Origin: Acidimicrobiaceae bacterium
GTDB lineage: Bacteria; Actinomycetota; Acidimicrobiia; Acidimicrobiales; Ilumatobacteraceae
Assembly: GCA_012269985.1 (NCBI GenBank)
Contig: JAAXJF010000055.1
Location: 1 to 64,000, forward strand
Length of the DNA: 64,000 nt
Reading direction: 5' to 3'
Program-made: the position numbers and the translations under genes
The notes under the pieces: model-generated
What the model saw: the letters and a program-made list of their open reading frames with translations, nothing else
Databases searched by the model: none
Told to the model about the DNA's origin: nothing
Shown here: piece by piece, positions 38,362 to 46,229 of the stretch
How positions within the stretch are numbered: the stretch's first letter is position 1
Layout of the letters: the number at the start of each line of letters is the position of its first letter

Positions 38362-39495
38362 ATGTTTTCCGCTCGTGATGTTCGCCCACAACGTCGCCGA
38401 TCTGCAATCGGCCTTGCGGCTTTCGTGCTGACAGTGGTTCCCGTGTTACCGCATGCCGCTCATGCTCAAACGGTCGATCAACAGGAGCAAGAAGTTCGAC
38501 GAATTGTTGATGAACTTGAACGCCTTCACGAACGGGCTGACATTCTGATCGAGGATTACGCGGTGGCAATGGACGAACAACGTCTGCTAGGAGACGATAT
38601 CGAACTTGCGAAAGGTCGAGTTGCCCTCCGACAAGCCGAACTTGGTGAGCTACAGAGTGATCTCTCCACCGTTGCGGTTCGGGCGTTCACTCGCTCTAGC
38701 ACTGATGTTCTTGGCCCATTGCTGTCGAATGCCACCGCTTATAGCGACATATTGACCCGTGACCAGTTGTCCCGAGTAGCACTTCGTGTTGGTGTTGGTA
38801 CGACCGATGACCTTCAGGCGGCAATTCGCGAGCTTGAACTCGAACAGCTTGAACTCAACCGGCTTCGTAAAGAATCAGAAGATCTTGCTGCCCAGATAAC
38901 TGGCATGTTGGACGAGGTTGAGTCTTCAACCGTTGAGTACGAATCGGCGCGAAAGTCTGCTGAACGGAAGCTAGGAGCCCTGATTAAAGCTGAGGAAGAA
39001 CGGCGGCTAGCCGCAGCTCTTGCCGAATACCAGCGCGAACAAGCCGAGGTTAATAGGAGGAACTCTGGAGGATCAGGGTCGCCATCTGGGGGTGGGTCAA
39101 GTCCCGCTACTGAAGAACTCATTGCAAACTACCCAGCGCCATCCGGAATGGCAGGGGTGGCAGTAACCGCGGCCCTTGGCCAGATTGGAGTGCCATACCG
39201 GTATGCAACATCTTTGCCAGGGGTTTCTTTTGACTGCTCAGGATTGACTCATTACGCCTGGGCACAAGCGGGTGTTGTGCTGCCAAGAAACTCTCGTATG
39301 CAGTCAAATGCACTCCCATCGGTGCCTAGGACTGAGGCAAAGCCCGGAGATTTAATCTTTTACCACAATCCGATTAGCCACGTAGGGGTTTACCTAGGCG
39401 ACGGTCAGATGGTGCACGCTCCATCCCCAGGCAAATTTGTGAGCATCACCAGTGTGAATTGGAACAAGGTTGTTGACGTCGGCCGGCCCGGCTAA
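38362..39495 (+). CDS. Secreted NlpC/P60 peptidoglycan endopeptidase with coiled coil
   Basis: 377 residues. A signal peptide (about 1-36, ending AAHAQT) exports it. Residues about 38-230 are a long charged coiled coil split by a less helical stretch, as in RipA/RipC-type hydrolases where it blocks the active site or binds FtsX. A Gly/Ser linker follows. The C-terminal NlpC/P60 domain has the catalytic Cys in FDCSGLTHYAWAQAG, His in ISHVGVYLGDGQMVHAP and a second His, predicted to cleave D-Glu-mDAP bonds during cell separation. Codon use after 39030 looks a little less GC-biased than before but the frame is continuous. Confidence 0.88.
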   Translation: MFSARDVRPQRRRSAIGLAAFVLTVVPVLPHAAHAQTVDQQEQEVRRIVDELERLHERADILIEDYAVAMDEQRLLGDDIELAKGRVALRQAELGELQSDLSTVAVRAFTRSSTDVLGPLLSNATAYSDILTRDQLSRVALRVGVGTTDDLQAAIRELELEQLELNRLRKESEDLAAQITGMLDEVESSTVEYESARKSAERKLGALIKAEEERRLAAALAEYQREQAEVNRRNSGGSGSPSGGGSSPATEELIANYPAPSGMAGVAVTAALGQIGVPYRYATSLPGVSFDCSGLTHYAWAQAGVVLPRNSRMQSNALPSVPRTEAKPGDLIFYHNPISHVGVYLGDGQMVHAPSPGKFVSITSVNWNKVVDVGRPG

Positions 39496-39530
39496 CCGAG
39501 GACATCGGCGCCGAAGTAGTTTCATTCGGT

Positions 39531-40562
39531 ATGTCGACCCCAGGGATAGATAGCGAGCTGGTAACCGCTTGGCTCGATGCGCACATCGAGGGAATTGAGG
39601 GGTCGTACGAATTCACGCTAATCGAAGGCGGTCGTTCAAATCTCACCTACAAGGTGACCGACCGGCACGGGCGCCGGTTCGTGCTTCGCCGTCCACCACT
39701 CGGACATGTCCTTGCGACCGCTCACGATATGGCACGCGAGCACAAGATCATTTCAGCCGTCGGAACAACCGATGTGCCAGTGCCGAAAACATTGGGATTG
39801 TGTGCAGACGATTCAGTAAATCAGGCTCCGTTTTATGTGATGGATTTCGTTGATGGCATCGTGCTTGACAGTCCTGAGAAAGGGGCTGAGCTTTCGATCG
39901 AGCAGCGCGAGGCAGTTGCATTTGATCTCGTCGATGTTCTCGCTGACCTGCACGCGATTGACGTTGACGCTGTTGGGCTTGGAGATCTTGCTCGTCGAGA
40001 GGGCTATGTCGAACGACAGGTGAAACGTTGGACGCGTCAGTGGGCTGATTCTCGAACCCGAGATCTTCCCGAAATCGATGAGGTTGCCTATCTGTTGGCT
40101 GCATCAATTCCTCAGCAGCATTCGGTTTCGATCGCTCACGGCGATTATCGACTTGGAAACTGCCTCACCAACCTCGATAGCAACCGTGTTGCTGCGGTGC
40201 TCGACTGGGAGCTATGCACCCTTGGTGACCCGCTGGCTGACCTTGGATATCTCGGTGTGTATTGGGCAGACCCTGAGGGCAATGGTCAACGCTCGAACGA
40301 CCCAACGGGTGCCGGAGGATTCCCCTCGTATCAGCAGTTGGTTGAGCGATACGCAGCTCGAACCGGTCGCGACGTGAGCAATATTCCCTATTTCGTCGCC
40401 TTTTCGGCGTTCAGGCTGGCGGTCATTTCTGAAGGTGTGTACGCCAGGTATCTCCATGGCGCAATGGGAGACGACGTCGACGAAGAGATCCTCAACGGTT
40501 TCCGTGACGCGGTTGAAGAGCTTGCAGTCGGAGCTCTTTCGACCCTGCGAAGCGGCATCTGA
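39531..40562 (+). CDS. Aminoglycoside phosphotransferase/ACAD10-like kinase-fold protein
   Basis: 343 residues of the APH-choline kinase superfamily. The Brenner motif HGDYRLGNCL holds the catalytic Asp and metal-binding Asn, and LDWELCTLGDPLADLGYL is the second metal-binding motif. The closest known functional relatives are the ACAD10/11-type kinases that phosphorylate hydroxy-acyl-CoAs; actinobacteria have many uncharacterised members. The substrate here cannot be told. A TAGTTT hexamer ends eight bases before the ATG with no ribosome site. Confidence 0.8.
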   Translation: MSTPGIDSELVTAWLDAHIEGIEGSYEFTLIEGGRSNLTYKVTDRHGRRFVLRRPPLGHVLATAHDMAREHKIISAVGTTDVPVPKTLGLCADDSVNQAPFYVMDFVDGIVLDSPEKGAELSIEQREAVAFDLVDVLADLHAIDVDAVGLGDLARREGYVERQVKRWTRQWADSRTRDLPEIDEVAYLLAASIPQQHSVSIAHGDYRLGNCLTNLDSNRVAAVLDWELCTLGDPLADLGYLGVYWADPEGNGQRSNDPTGAGGFPSYQQLVERYAARTGRDVSNIPYFVAFSAFRLAVISEGVYARYLHGAMGDDVDEEILNGFRDAVEELAVGALSTLRSGI

Positions 40563-40628
40563 GCTCGACGGGTAAGCCCTAGATACCTCCGGTGGTGCAT
40601 CGCTGAGCGATGGCATAACGTGTGGGCT

Positions 40629-40835
40629 GTGGGTAGTACTCGGCTCAAACTCTCTGTTCCTGAAATGACATGTGGTCACTGCGAGGCCGCAATCCAAAAA
40701 GAGGTATCAGCGGTTGCCGGTGTGTCGTCTGTAGTAGTTGACCTTGAGACAAAGTTGGTCACGGTTACCGGTTCAGGGGTTGACCATGAAGCAGTTGTCG
40801 TAGCGATCGATGAAGCTGGATTCGACGTCGCCTGA
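40629..40835 (+). CDS. copZ: Copper chaperone, heavy-metal-associated domain protein
   Basis: Single HMA domain of 68 residues: the MTCGHC motif binds Cu(I) between the first strand and helix, and the fold ends EAGFDVA. It would hand copper to the ATPase encoded next. I choose GTG 40629 because TAACGT (40616-40621) ends seven bases upstream; a GTG at 40620 is also in frame. The last 26 bases overlap the copA start in another frame, an unusually long overlap. No ribosome site is visible. Confidence 0.85.
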   Translation: MGSTRLKLSVPEMTCGHCEAAIQKEVSAVAGVSSVVVDLETKLVTVTGSGVDHEAVVVAIDEAGFDVA

Positions 40836-42975
40836 AGTCACCGTCGAACTTGTCATTGACGGAATGACGTGCGCAGCCTGCGCATCTCGCATCGAGCGGC
40901 GACTCAACCGAATTGATGGCGTCGAAGCCTCAGTGAATTATGCCGCTGAGCGAGCATGGGTAACCGCAACCGACACGATCGACGTTGCGTCGCTTATCTC
41001 GACAATCGAACACACCGGCTATAAGGCGAGCACTCTTGAAGAAGTTGGCCGTGAACGGCGTGAACGCTATGTCGATCTCGAAGGCCGACTTGTTGTTGCG
41101 ATCGCACTAGGTATCCCCGTGCTGTTGATGTCGATGGTGAGTGTCCTGCAGTTTGGCGGCTGGCAAGGGTTCACCCTCGGGCTCACGCTCCCGGTCGCGC
41201 TCTGGTCGGGCTTCCCGTTTCACCGTTCGATGGTGCTGAATCTTCGGCACGGCAAAACCACCATGGACACACTCATTTCCATTGGCGTGCTTGCCTCGTT
41301 GGCATGGTCGGTGTGGGCGTTGCTCGCAACATCTGCCGGAGACATCGGAATGTCGATGCCGATGTCGTTTGCTGGTGGGGGAGACCACCTGTACTTCGAG
41401 GTGGCATCAACAACAGTTGCGATCGTGCTTGCGGGCAGGTGGTTCGAGCATCGGTCAAAACGGCGTATTGGTGATGAGGTGAATGCTCTGCTGGAAACGG
41501 CCGGTGACACTGTCGAGGTTCGTCGAGGAGACGGAACAACAAGCATTGTTGAGGTTGATTTACTGCAGGTTGATGACGTATTTGTCGTCGCTTCTGGCAA
41601 TCGAATCGCAACTGACGGAGTCGTCATTGAGGGATCATCTTCGGTCGATATGTCGATGCTCACCGGTGAGAGCGTGCCCGTTGAGGTCGAACCGGGTTCC
41701 GATGTTGTTGGAACGGCGATAAACGGTGACGGTGTACTAGTCGTGCGGGCGACGAAGATTGGACGAGATACCCAGGTTGCTGCAATCGCACGACTTGTTA
41801 TGAATGCCCAGTCAGGTACTGCTCCCGTTCAACGAATTGCTGACCGGGTGTCGGCGGTATTTGTTCCGGTAATAGTGGCGTTATCAGTGGTGACGACAAT
41901 CGCATGGCTGCTGTTTGGCTCATCAGCTGAAGATGCGTTTTCGACCGGCGTTGCGGTGCTGATCATTGCGTGCCCGTGCGCCCTCGGACTCGCAACTCCA
42001 ATGGCGTTGCTCGTGGGGACCAGTCGAGGAGCTCGAGCAGGCATTTTGATCAGCGGACCTCACATTCTTGAACAAACGCGCACGGTCGAGACACTTGTTC
42101 TCGATAAGACGGGCACGATCACGACCGGGCAGATGTGGGTAACGTCGGTCACCGGCGTTGGTGGCTGGTCGCGTGACGACGTGCTTCACCATGCTGGGGC
42201 CGTTGAAGCATCGCATCAACATCCGATCGCCCGAGCAATCGTTGATGCGGCCCTGCAGGAGACCGAAGGTGAACTCCCGGTGGCGGTTGATGCCGTCAAC
42301 ATTCCCGGCTTTGGCGTGCGAGGTGCAGTAGGAGGCGTCATTGTTGAGGTATGCACCTCGGCAGATCCATCGAGAAGCGCAGAGACCGGCGTTGATGTGG
42401 TCGTCGATGGGACACTGGTCGGAAAAATCTTTGTTGCCGATCGAGCGAAACCATCTAGCGCAGATGCGATCGCAGAAATGAAAGCTTTTGGAATTAGACC
42501 TCTGATGGCAACAGGTGACCGTCGTGCGGTTGCGGACGTCATTGCCCACGAGGTCGGTATCGATTCTAAAGACGTGTACGCAGAGCTCAGTCCCTCAGAG
42601 AAGTTGTCGCTCATTAGCGACCTGCAGGCCGAAGGTCGACAAGTCGCAATGGTGGGAGATGGCGTGAATGATGCAGCCGCCCTTGCTGCGGCTGATCTTG
42701 GAATCTCGATGGGAGCGGGTTCAGATGTCGCCGTTCACGCCAGCGATCTCACACTCATGCGCAACGATCTCACATCGGTGGTCGAGGCGATCGAACTGTC
42801 GCGTCGCACACTTCGAACGATCAAGGTGAACCTGTTGTGGGCGTTTGGTTACAACGTTGCTGCCGTCCCCCTTGCCATGTCAGGGCAACTTTCCCCACTT
42901 GTCGCTGGTCTGGCGATGGTCTTATCTAGTGTCTTTGTTGTGTCAAACAGTCTTCGCCTCAGGACGGCAACGTGA
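40810..42975 (+). CDS. copA: Copper-translocating P1B-type ATPase
   Basis: Cu(I) exporter of the cytoplasmic membrane; 721 residues. One HMA domain (MTCAAC near residue 20), about eight membrane helices, the A-domain LTGESVP, the metal-entry helix CPCALGL, the phosphorylation site DKTGTIT, HQHPIARAI (the HP motif) and GDGVNDAAALAAA. The final helices carry YNVAAVPLA and MVLSSVFVVSNSLRL, the Cu(I) subclass signatures. Start ATG 40810 lies inside copZ. The GTG of the following gene overlaps its stop. Confidence 0.94.
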   Translation: MKLDSTSPEVTVELVIDGMTCAACASRIERRLNRIDGVEASVNYAAERAWVTATDTIDVASLISTIEHTGYKASTLEEVGRERRERYVDLEGRLVVAIALGIPVLLMSMVSVLQFGGWQGFTLGLTLPVALWSGFPFHRSMVLNLRHGKTTMDTLISIGVLASLAWSVWALLATSAGDIGMSMPMSFAGGGDHLYFEVASTTVAIVLAGRWFEHRSKRRIGDEVNALLETAGDTVEVRRGDGTTSIVEVDLLQVDDVFVVASGNRIATDGVVIEGSSSVDMSMLTGESVPVEVEPGSDVVGTAINGDGVLVVRATKIGRDTQVAAIARLVMNAQSGTAPVQRIADRVSAVFVPVIVALSVVTTIAWLLFGSSAEDAFSTGVAVLIIACPCALGLATPMALLVGTSRGARAGILISGPHILEQTRTVETLVLDKTGTITTGQMWVTSVTGVGGWSRDDVLHHAGAVEASHQHPIARAIVDAALQETEGELPVAVDAVNIPGFGVRGAVGGVIVEVCTSADPSRSAETGVDVVVDGTLVGKIFVADRAKPSSADAIAEMKAFGIRPLMATGDRRAVADVIAHEVGIDSKDVYAELSPSEKLSLISDLQAEGRQVAMVGDGVNDAAALAAADLGISMGAGSDVAVHASDLTLMRNDLTSVVEAIELSRRTLRTIKVNLLWAFGYNVAAVPLAMSGQLSPLVAGLAMVLSSVFVVSNSLRLRTAT

Positions 42976-44036
42976 CTGTCGACATTTCTGACGAGCGGCA
43001 TCGCCAGTCGGTTTTGCAGGCGTGGAGTGAGTACGGCGATGGTCGGAAGATCATCGACCTTGGCGAATTGTCAGCGATGGTGTCAACAAACCGTGTGTAC
43101 CGGCTGCAGCTTGATGATGGCGGAACGATCATTGCAAAATCATCAAACTATGGGTCGTTCTTCCTGTTTGCCGAAGATCACGATCGCCTGCACCGAACGT
43201 CTCGGCTGCTCGACGGGGGGCCATATGAGCAGTTCATGGCCAGCACACTCACGGCCGACGGACGACCCTACGTGTGGTACGACGGCGATGTCTGGGTTGC
43301 CTTTTACCGTGAGGTCGAAGTGCGGGATCACCTGCCGGCGATTCTTGCTCCCGAACAGGTCACCAACTTTGGTGAAGAGGTGGCACGGTTCCATCGGGCG
43401 ACCGCTGGCGTGGCTCGCCTCGTGCCACCCACATCGAAAACTGTCACATCCGACGCGATTGCGCTATACGACCTGACCGCCAGCAGGCGAGCGGCAGATG
43501 AACTTAGTCTCGACCCGTCGAGAATCGATCTTGTTCGTCGACACACGCATCGATTTCTGATGGCAGTGCATGAGTCGGGTTACGACTACTGGGCAAAACA
43601 ACCAGTGCTCATCGACTGGAACCTCGGAAACTTCTCTGTTGACTTCTCTGATTCTGGTCGGTTTCGTTTGTTTAGCCGATGGGACTACGACTGGTTCCGC
43701 TACGAAACGCGGCTCCTCGACTTCTATTTCCTCTCGCGCGTGTCATCTCGCACCGGCGACCGTTCAACATTTACCTACGGTGCCCACACCATGTTCGAAC
43801 CTCGGTTCCGGCAGTTCCTTCGGGCATACCATTCGGTGTTCCCGTTGAGCCCAGAAGAGGTCTTGTTCTTAAAAGAGGCGTACCGATTCTTCTTGTTGAA
43901 CTATGTCGTGCGCGAGGGTCGCTTCTTTTTCCGACATGACATATGGCAACAACTGCTCCACGATGTCGTCGATCGTCATTTGCCGAGTCTCGATAGTTAC
44001 GACTTCTCTGAACTTCTTCGAGAACTTCAGCTGTAG
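42972..44036 (+). CDS. Kinase-fold protein with altered catalytic loop, unknown substrate
   Basis: 354 residues, remotely like choline kinase/APH proteins. The expected HGD-x4-N loop appears as VLIDWNLGNF: Asp and Asn are kept with the right spacing but His-Gly is replaced by Leu-Ile. The second metal motif reads RWDYDWFRYETRLLDFYFLSR. The rest is rich in Arg, Phe and Tyr, and I cannot assign a substrate. GTG 42972 overlaps the copA stop, so it is translated with the copper exporter, though nothing in it suggests metal binding. It converges on plsY with four bases between stops. Confidence 0.65.
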   Translation: MTVDISDERHRQSVLQAWSEYGDGRKIIDLGELSAMVSTNRVYRLQLDDGGTIIAKSSNYGSFFLFAEDHDRLHRTSRLLDGGPYEQFMASTLTADGRPYVWYDGDVWVAFYREVEVRDHLPAILAPEQVTNFGEEVARFHRATAGVARLVPPTSKTVTSDAIALYDLTASRRAADELSLDPSRIDLVRRHTHRFLMAVHESGYDYWAKQPVLIDWNLGNFSVDFSDSGRFRLFSRWDYDWFRYETRLLDFYFLSRVSSRTGDRSTFTYGAHTMFEPRFRQFLRAYHSVFPLSPEEVLFLKEAYRFFLLNYVVREGRFFFRHDIWQQLLHDVVDRHLPSLDSYDFSELLRELQL

Positions 44037-44040
44037 TTGA

Positions 44041-44613
44041 TCACAGGCTGAGCTCAGAGCCGCTTCGCATACGCCGAATATTGCTTGCGTGACGAAGAGC
44101 GATAAGAAGGGCGATTCCGATCGAGGCCGGTATCTCCCAGAGCTCGCGGCCTGTCACCCAGACTCCGACGGGAATTGCGCACAGCACGATCAGCGAAGCG
44201 AGTGCGGCTGTTTTCGTTGCCTTTGATATGACGACCCATGTCGGCACGAGTATCACGAACACCAGGGGGGTTAGCACTGCATATGCGCCACCTCCCGTTG
44301 CGACACCCTTTCCGCCGTTGAAGCCTCGAGTGGCCGGATAGCAATGCCCAAGAATTGCCGCTGCACCAGCGAGATAGGCGAGTGGCCGACCATCGATTGC
44401 GAGGCCGGCTCCCACTGCGGCTGCACCTTTTGCCGCGTCGAGCACAAAGACCCAGGCACCGCGTTTCCAGCCGAGGTTCCGAGTGATGTTCGCTGCACCT
44501 GGGTTTCCGGAGCCAACCGACGTGATGTCGACACCGGCGGCTCGAGCAACGAGGATTGCACTCGGGAACATGCCGACGACATATGCCGCGACAACGATGA
44601 GCACCCAAGTCAT
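44041..44613 (-). CDS. plsY: Glycerol-3-phosphate acyltransferase PlsY
   Basis: Integral membrane enzyme making lysophosphatidate from acyl-phosphate; 190 residues with about five to six helices. The three PlsY motifs are seen: GMFPSAILVAR, SGNPGAANITRNLGWKRG and HCYPATRGFNGGKGVATG. The ATG overlaps the mftC stop by four bases, so phospholipid synthesis is translationally linked to mycofactocin biosynthesis here, a combination I do not know from other loci. Confidence 0.93.
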   Translation of the reverse strand: MTWVLIVVAAYVVGMFPSAILVARAAGVDITSVGSGNPGAANITRNLGWKRGAWVFVLDAAKGAAAVGAGLAIDGRPLAYLAGAAAILGHCYPATRGFNGGKGVATGGGAYAVLTPLVFVILVPTWVVISKATKTAALASLIVLCAIPVGVWVTGRELWEIPASIGIALLIALRHASNIRRMRSGSELSL

Positions 44614-45725
44614 ACGTTGCTACGACGACCAAGCTGAACCGCAACCGGTTTCGAGTGATCACCGCTCGGTCGAGGGATCGCACCCGCAGACGCCAGTGCG
44701 TACTCACCGTCACCACCAACGCATTCTGGGTCAGGGCCATCGAGAGGCAGACCCGTGAAGAACTTTGCTGCCATGCATCCGCCCTGACAGGCATCCCACG
44801 AGCCACATGAGGCACAGGCGCCAGCCGATTGAGGTCCGCGCAATTCAGTGAAGCAGTCGCTCGTTCGCCAAACCGCCGCGAACCCACCGTCATCGCGAAC
44901 GTTGCCCGCAAGGAATTCATCATGGATAACGAACGGGCACGCGTAGACATCACCAATCGGATCGATCAAGCACACAACACGGCCAGCTCCGCAGAGATTG
45001 AGGCCCGGCAGACTCTCGCCGAGGGCGTTGAGGTGGAAGAACGAATCACCGGTCAACACATTCTCACCGTGACCGAGCAGCCACTGGTGCAGGGTGCGCT
45101 GCTGATCAAGGGTTGGGTGAAGCTCTTCCCAGGTATCGACAGCGCGACCTGAAGGCCGAAGCCGGGTAATCCGAAGTTGGGCACCGAACTCGTCAGCTAT
45201 CGCTTTGAACTCATCGAGCTGTGCAATGTTGTGTCGGGTGATGACGACAGAAATTTTGAATTCACCAAAACCTGCATCTTTGAGGTGACGCATTGCGGTC
45301 ATTGCAGTGTCGTACGAGCCCTCGCCCCGAATCGCATCATTCGTCGCTGCGTCGGCACCATCGAGGCTGATCTGAATGTCGAGATACTCCATCGCTGCGA
45401 GCCGTTGCGCCGTTGCAGCGTCGATGTATGTGCCGTTCGTTGAAAACTTCACACCAACGCCACTTGAAGTTGCGTACTCGACGATCTCGAAGAAGTCTCG
45501 GCGAATCATTGGTTCACCGCCACCGATATTGACGTAGAACACCTGCATGTCGCGCAGTTCGTCGACAACTCGGAAAGCTTCTTCGGTGGTGAGTTCTTTC
45601 GGATCACGTCGGCCTGATGATGAAAGGCAGTGAACGCATGAAAGGTTGCAGGAATAGGTCAATTCCCAGGTGATGCAGATCGGGGCGTCAAGCCCGTCTT
45701 TCATGCGCTCGGTCAGAGCGGTCAT
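44610..45725 (-). CDS. mftC: Mycofactocin radical SAM maturase MftC
   Basis: Radical SAM/SPASM enzyme that decarboxylates and cyclises the C-terminal Val-Tyr of the MftA peptide. 371 residues. The SAM cluster cysteines are Cys26, Cys30 and Cys33 (CNLSCVHC). Auxiliary-cluster cysteines are in LCGAGRVVC, DVYACPF and CASCGSWDACQGGC. The motif GGGEPMIRRDF follows the first barrel strand. Its start overlaps the mftB stop, and the order mftA-mftB-mftC matches mycobacteria. The identity rests on both family features and the MftA gene next to it. Confidence 0.95.
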   Translation of the reverse strand: MTALTERMKDGLDAPICITWELTYSCNLSCVHCLSSSGRRDPKELTTEEAFRVVDELRDMQVFYVNIGGGEPMIRRDFFEIVEYATSSGVGVKFSTNGTYIDAATAQRLAAMEYLDIQISLDGADAATNDAIRGEGSYDTAMTAMRHLKDAGFGEFKISVVITRHNIAQLDEFKAIADEFGAQLRITRLRPSGRAVDTWEELHPTLDQQRTLHQWLLGHGENVLTGDSFFHLNALGESLPGLNLCGAGRVVCLIDPIGDVYACPFVIHDEFLAGNVRDDGGFAAVWRTSDCFTELRGPQSAGACASCGSWDACQGGCMAAKFFTGLPLDGPDPECVGGDGEYALASAGAIPRPSGDHSKPVAVQLGRRSNV

Positions 45726-45979
45726 CGTGCCACCACAACGTCTGATTCGATCAGCGAGCAGATGGCTTTGTCGTAGTTATCCCACTGCTGCTCATCGATG
45801 CCGTGAGCCGAGAGGGTCGACCGCAGGTCGGGGTGCTGCGCGAGGTCTTTTACGACATCAACGATTGTCGGGTGTTTCAAGAAGATCAGTCGTCGGTTGT
45901 CGTAGTGGTATGCCAGTGCGCCAAACGGCTCGGGACGCAAGGCGACCGAGGGGTGCAACTTCAGAGGCGAATCGAGCAC
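45722..45979 (-). CDS. mftB: Mycofactocin peptide chaperone MftB
   Basis: PqqD-like peptide-recognition protein that delivers MftA to MftC; 85 residues from GTG at 45977-45979. The family core reads LHPSVALRPEPFGALAYHYDNRRLIFLKHP. The frame runs further upstream, but that part overlaps mftA and is not MftB-like. No Shine-Dalgarno is visible; 13 bases separate it from the mftA stop, suggesting coupled translation. Confidence 0.9.
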   Translation of the reverse strand: MLDSPLKLHPSVALRPEPFGALAYHYDNRRLIFLKHPTIVDVVKDLAQHPDLRSTLSAHGIDEQQWDNYDKAICSLIESDVVVAR

Positions 45980-45992
45980 GGCGAGGTGAATT

Positions 45993-46118
45993 TCAGTAAA
46001 CGCCGCACATGCCGTCGATGGAAATTTCCTCGACGAGTTCGAGCTCTTCGGCAACAGCTTCGGCGTCTGAAACGTCTTCTGGACGTTCTTCGGTGATCTG
46101 AGGCTGAGTTGTGTCCAT
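45993..46118 (-). CDS. mftA: Mycofactocin precursor peptide MftA
   Basis: 41-residue peptide starting MDTTQPQITEERPEDV, with an acidic leader and ending in the invariant IDGMCGVY core, whose final Val-Tyr becomes the redox cofactor mycofactocin. Annotation pipelines often miss it because of its size. ATG is at 46116-46118. A TACCAT hexamer (plus-strand ATGGTA, 46125-46130) ends six bases upstream and no ribosome site is present, so the message may be leaderless. First gene of mftA-mftB-mftC-plsY. Confidence 0.95.
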   Translation of the reverse strand: MDTTQPQITEERPEDVSDAEAVAEELELVEEISIDGMCGVY

Positions 46119-46229
46119 ACAGAGATGGTACATCGTCGTGACCCGGCTATGGCTCTCGGCGCAATTGACCACTACTCTTCAGGAACGGAGCGTGCCATGT
46201 CGTGGCGCCACATCTAGGGGGTAATCAAT
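46119..46229. promoter_or_regulatory. Divergent control region, mftA / alcohol dehydrogenase
   Basis: 111 bp between divergent starts. It contains the leaderless-type -10 of mftA (46125-46130), a perfect 10-bp palindrome GTGGCGCCAC at 46202-46211, and AGGGGG just after it as the ribosome site of the dehydrogenase. The palindrome overlaps where a repressor could block the dehydrogenase transcript. No mftR regulator gene lies in the window. Confidence 0.4.

Noticed and set aside
39030..39495. Slight shift in base usage at the 3' part of the NlpC/P60 gene, considered as recent recombination
   Set aside because: The frame and domain structure are continuous and the shift is mild; a low-complexity linker can explain it.
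44054..44956. Minus-strand 300-codon frame overlapping plsY and mftC in another frame
   Set aside because: It is Arg/Ser/Cys-rich and spans two well-identified genes; the conserved motifs belong to the other frames.
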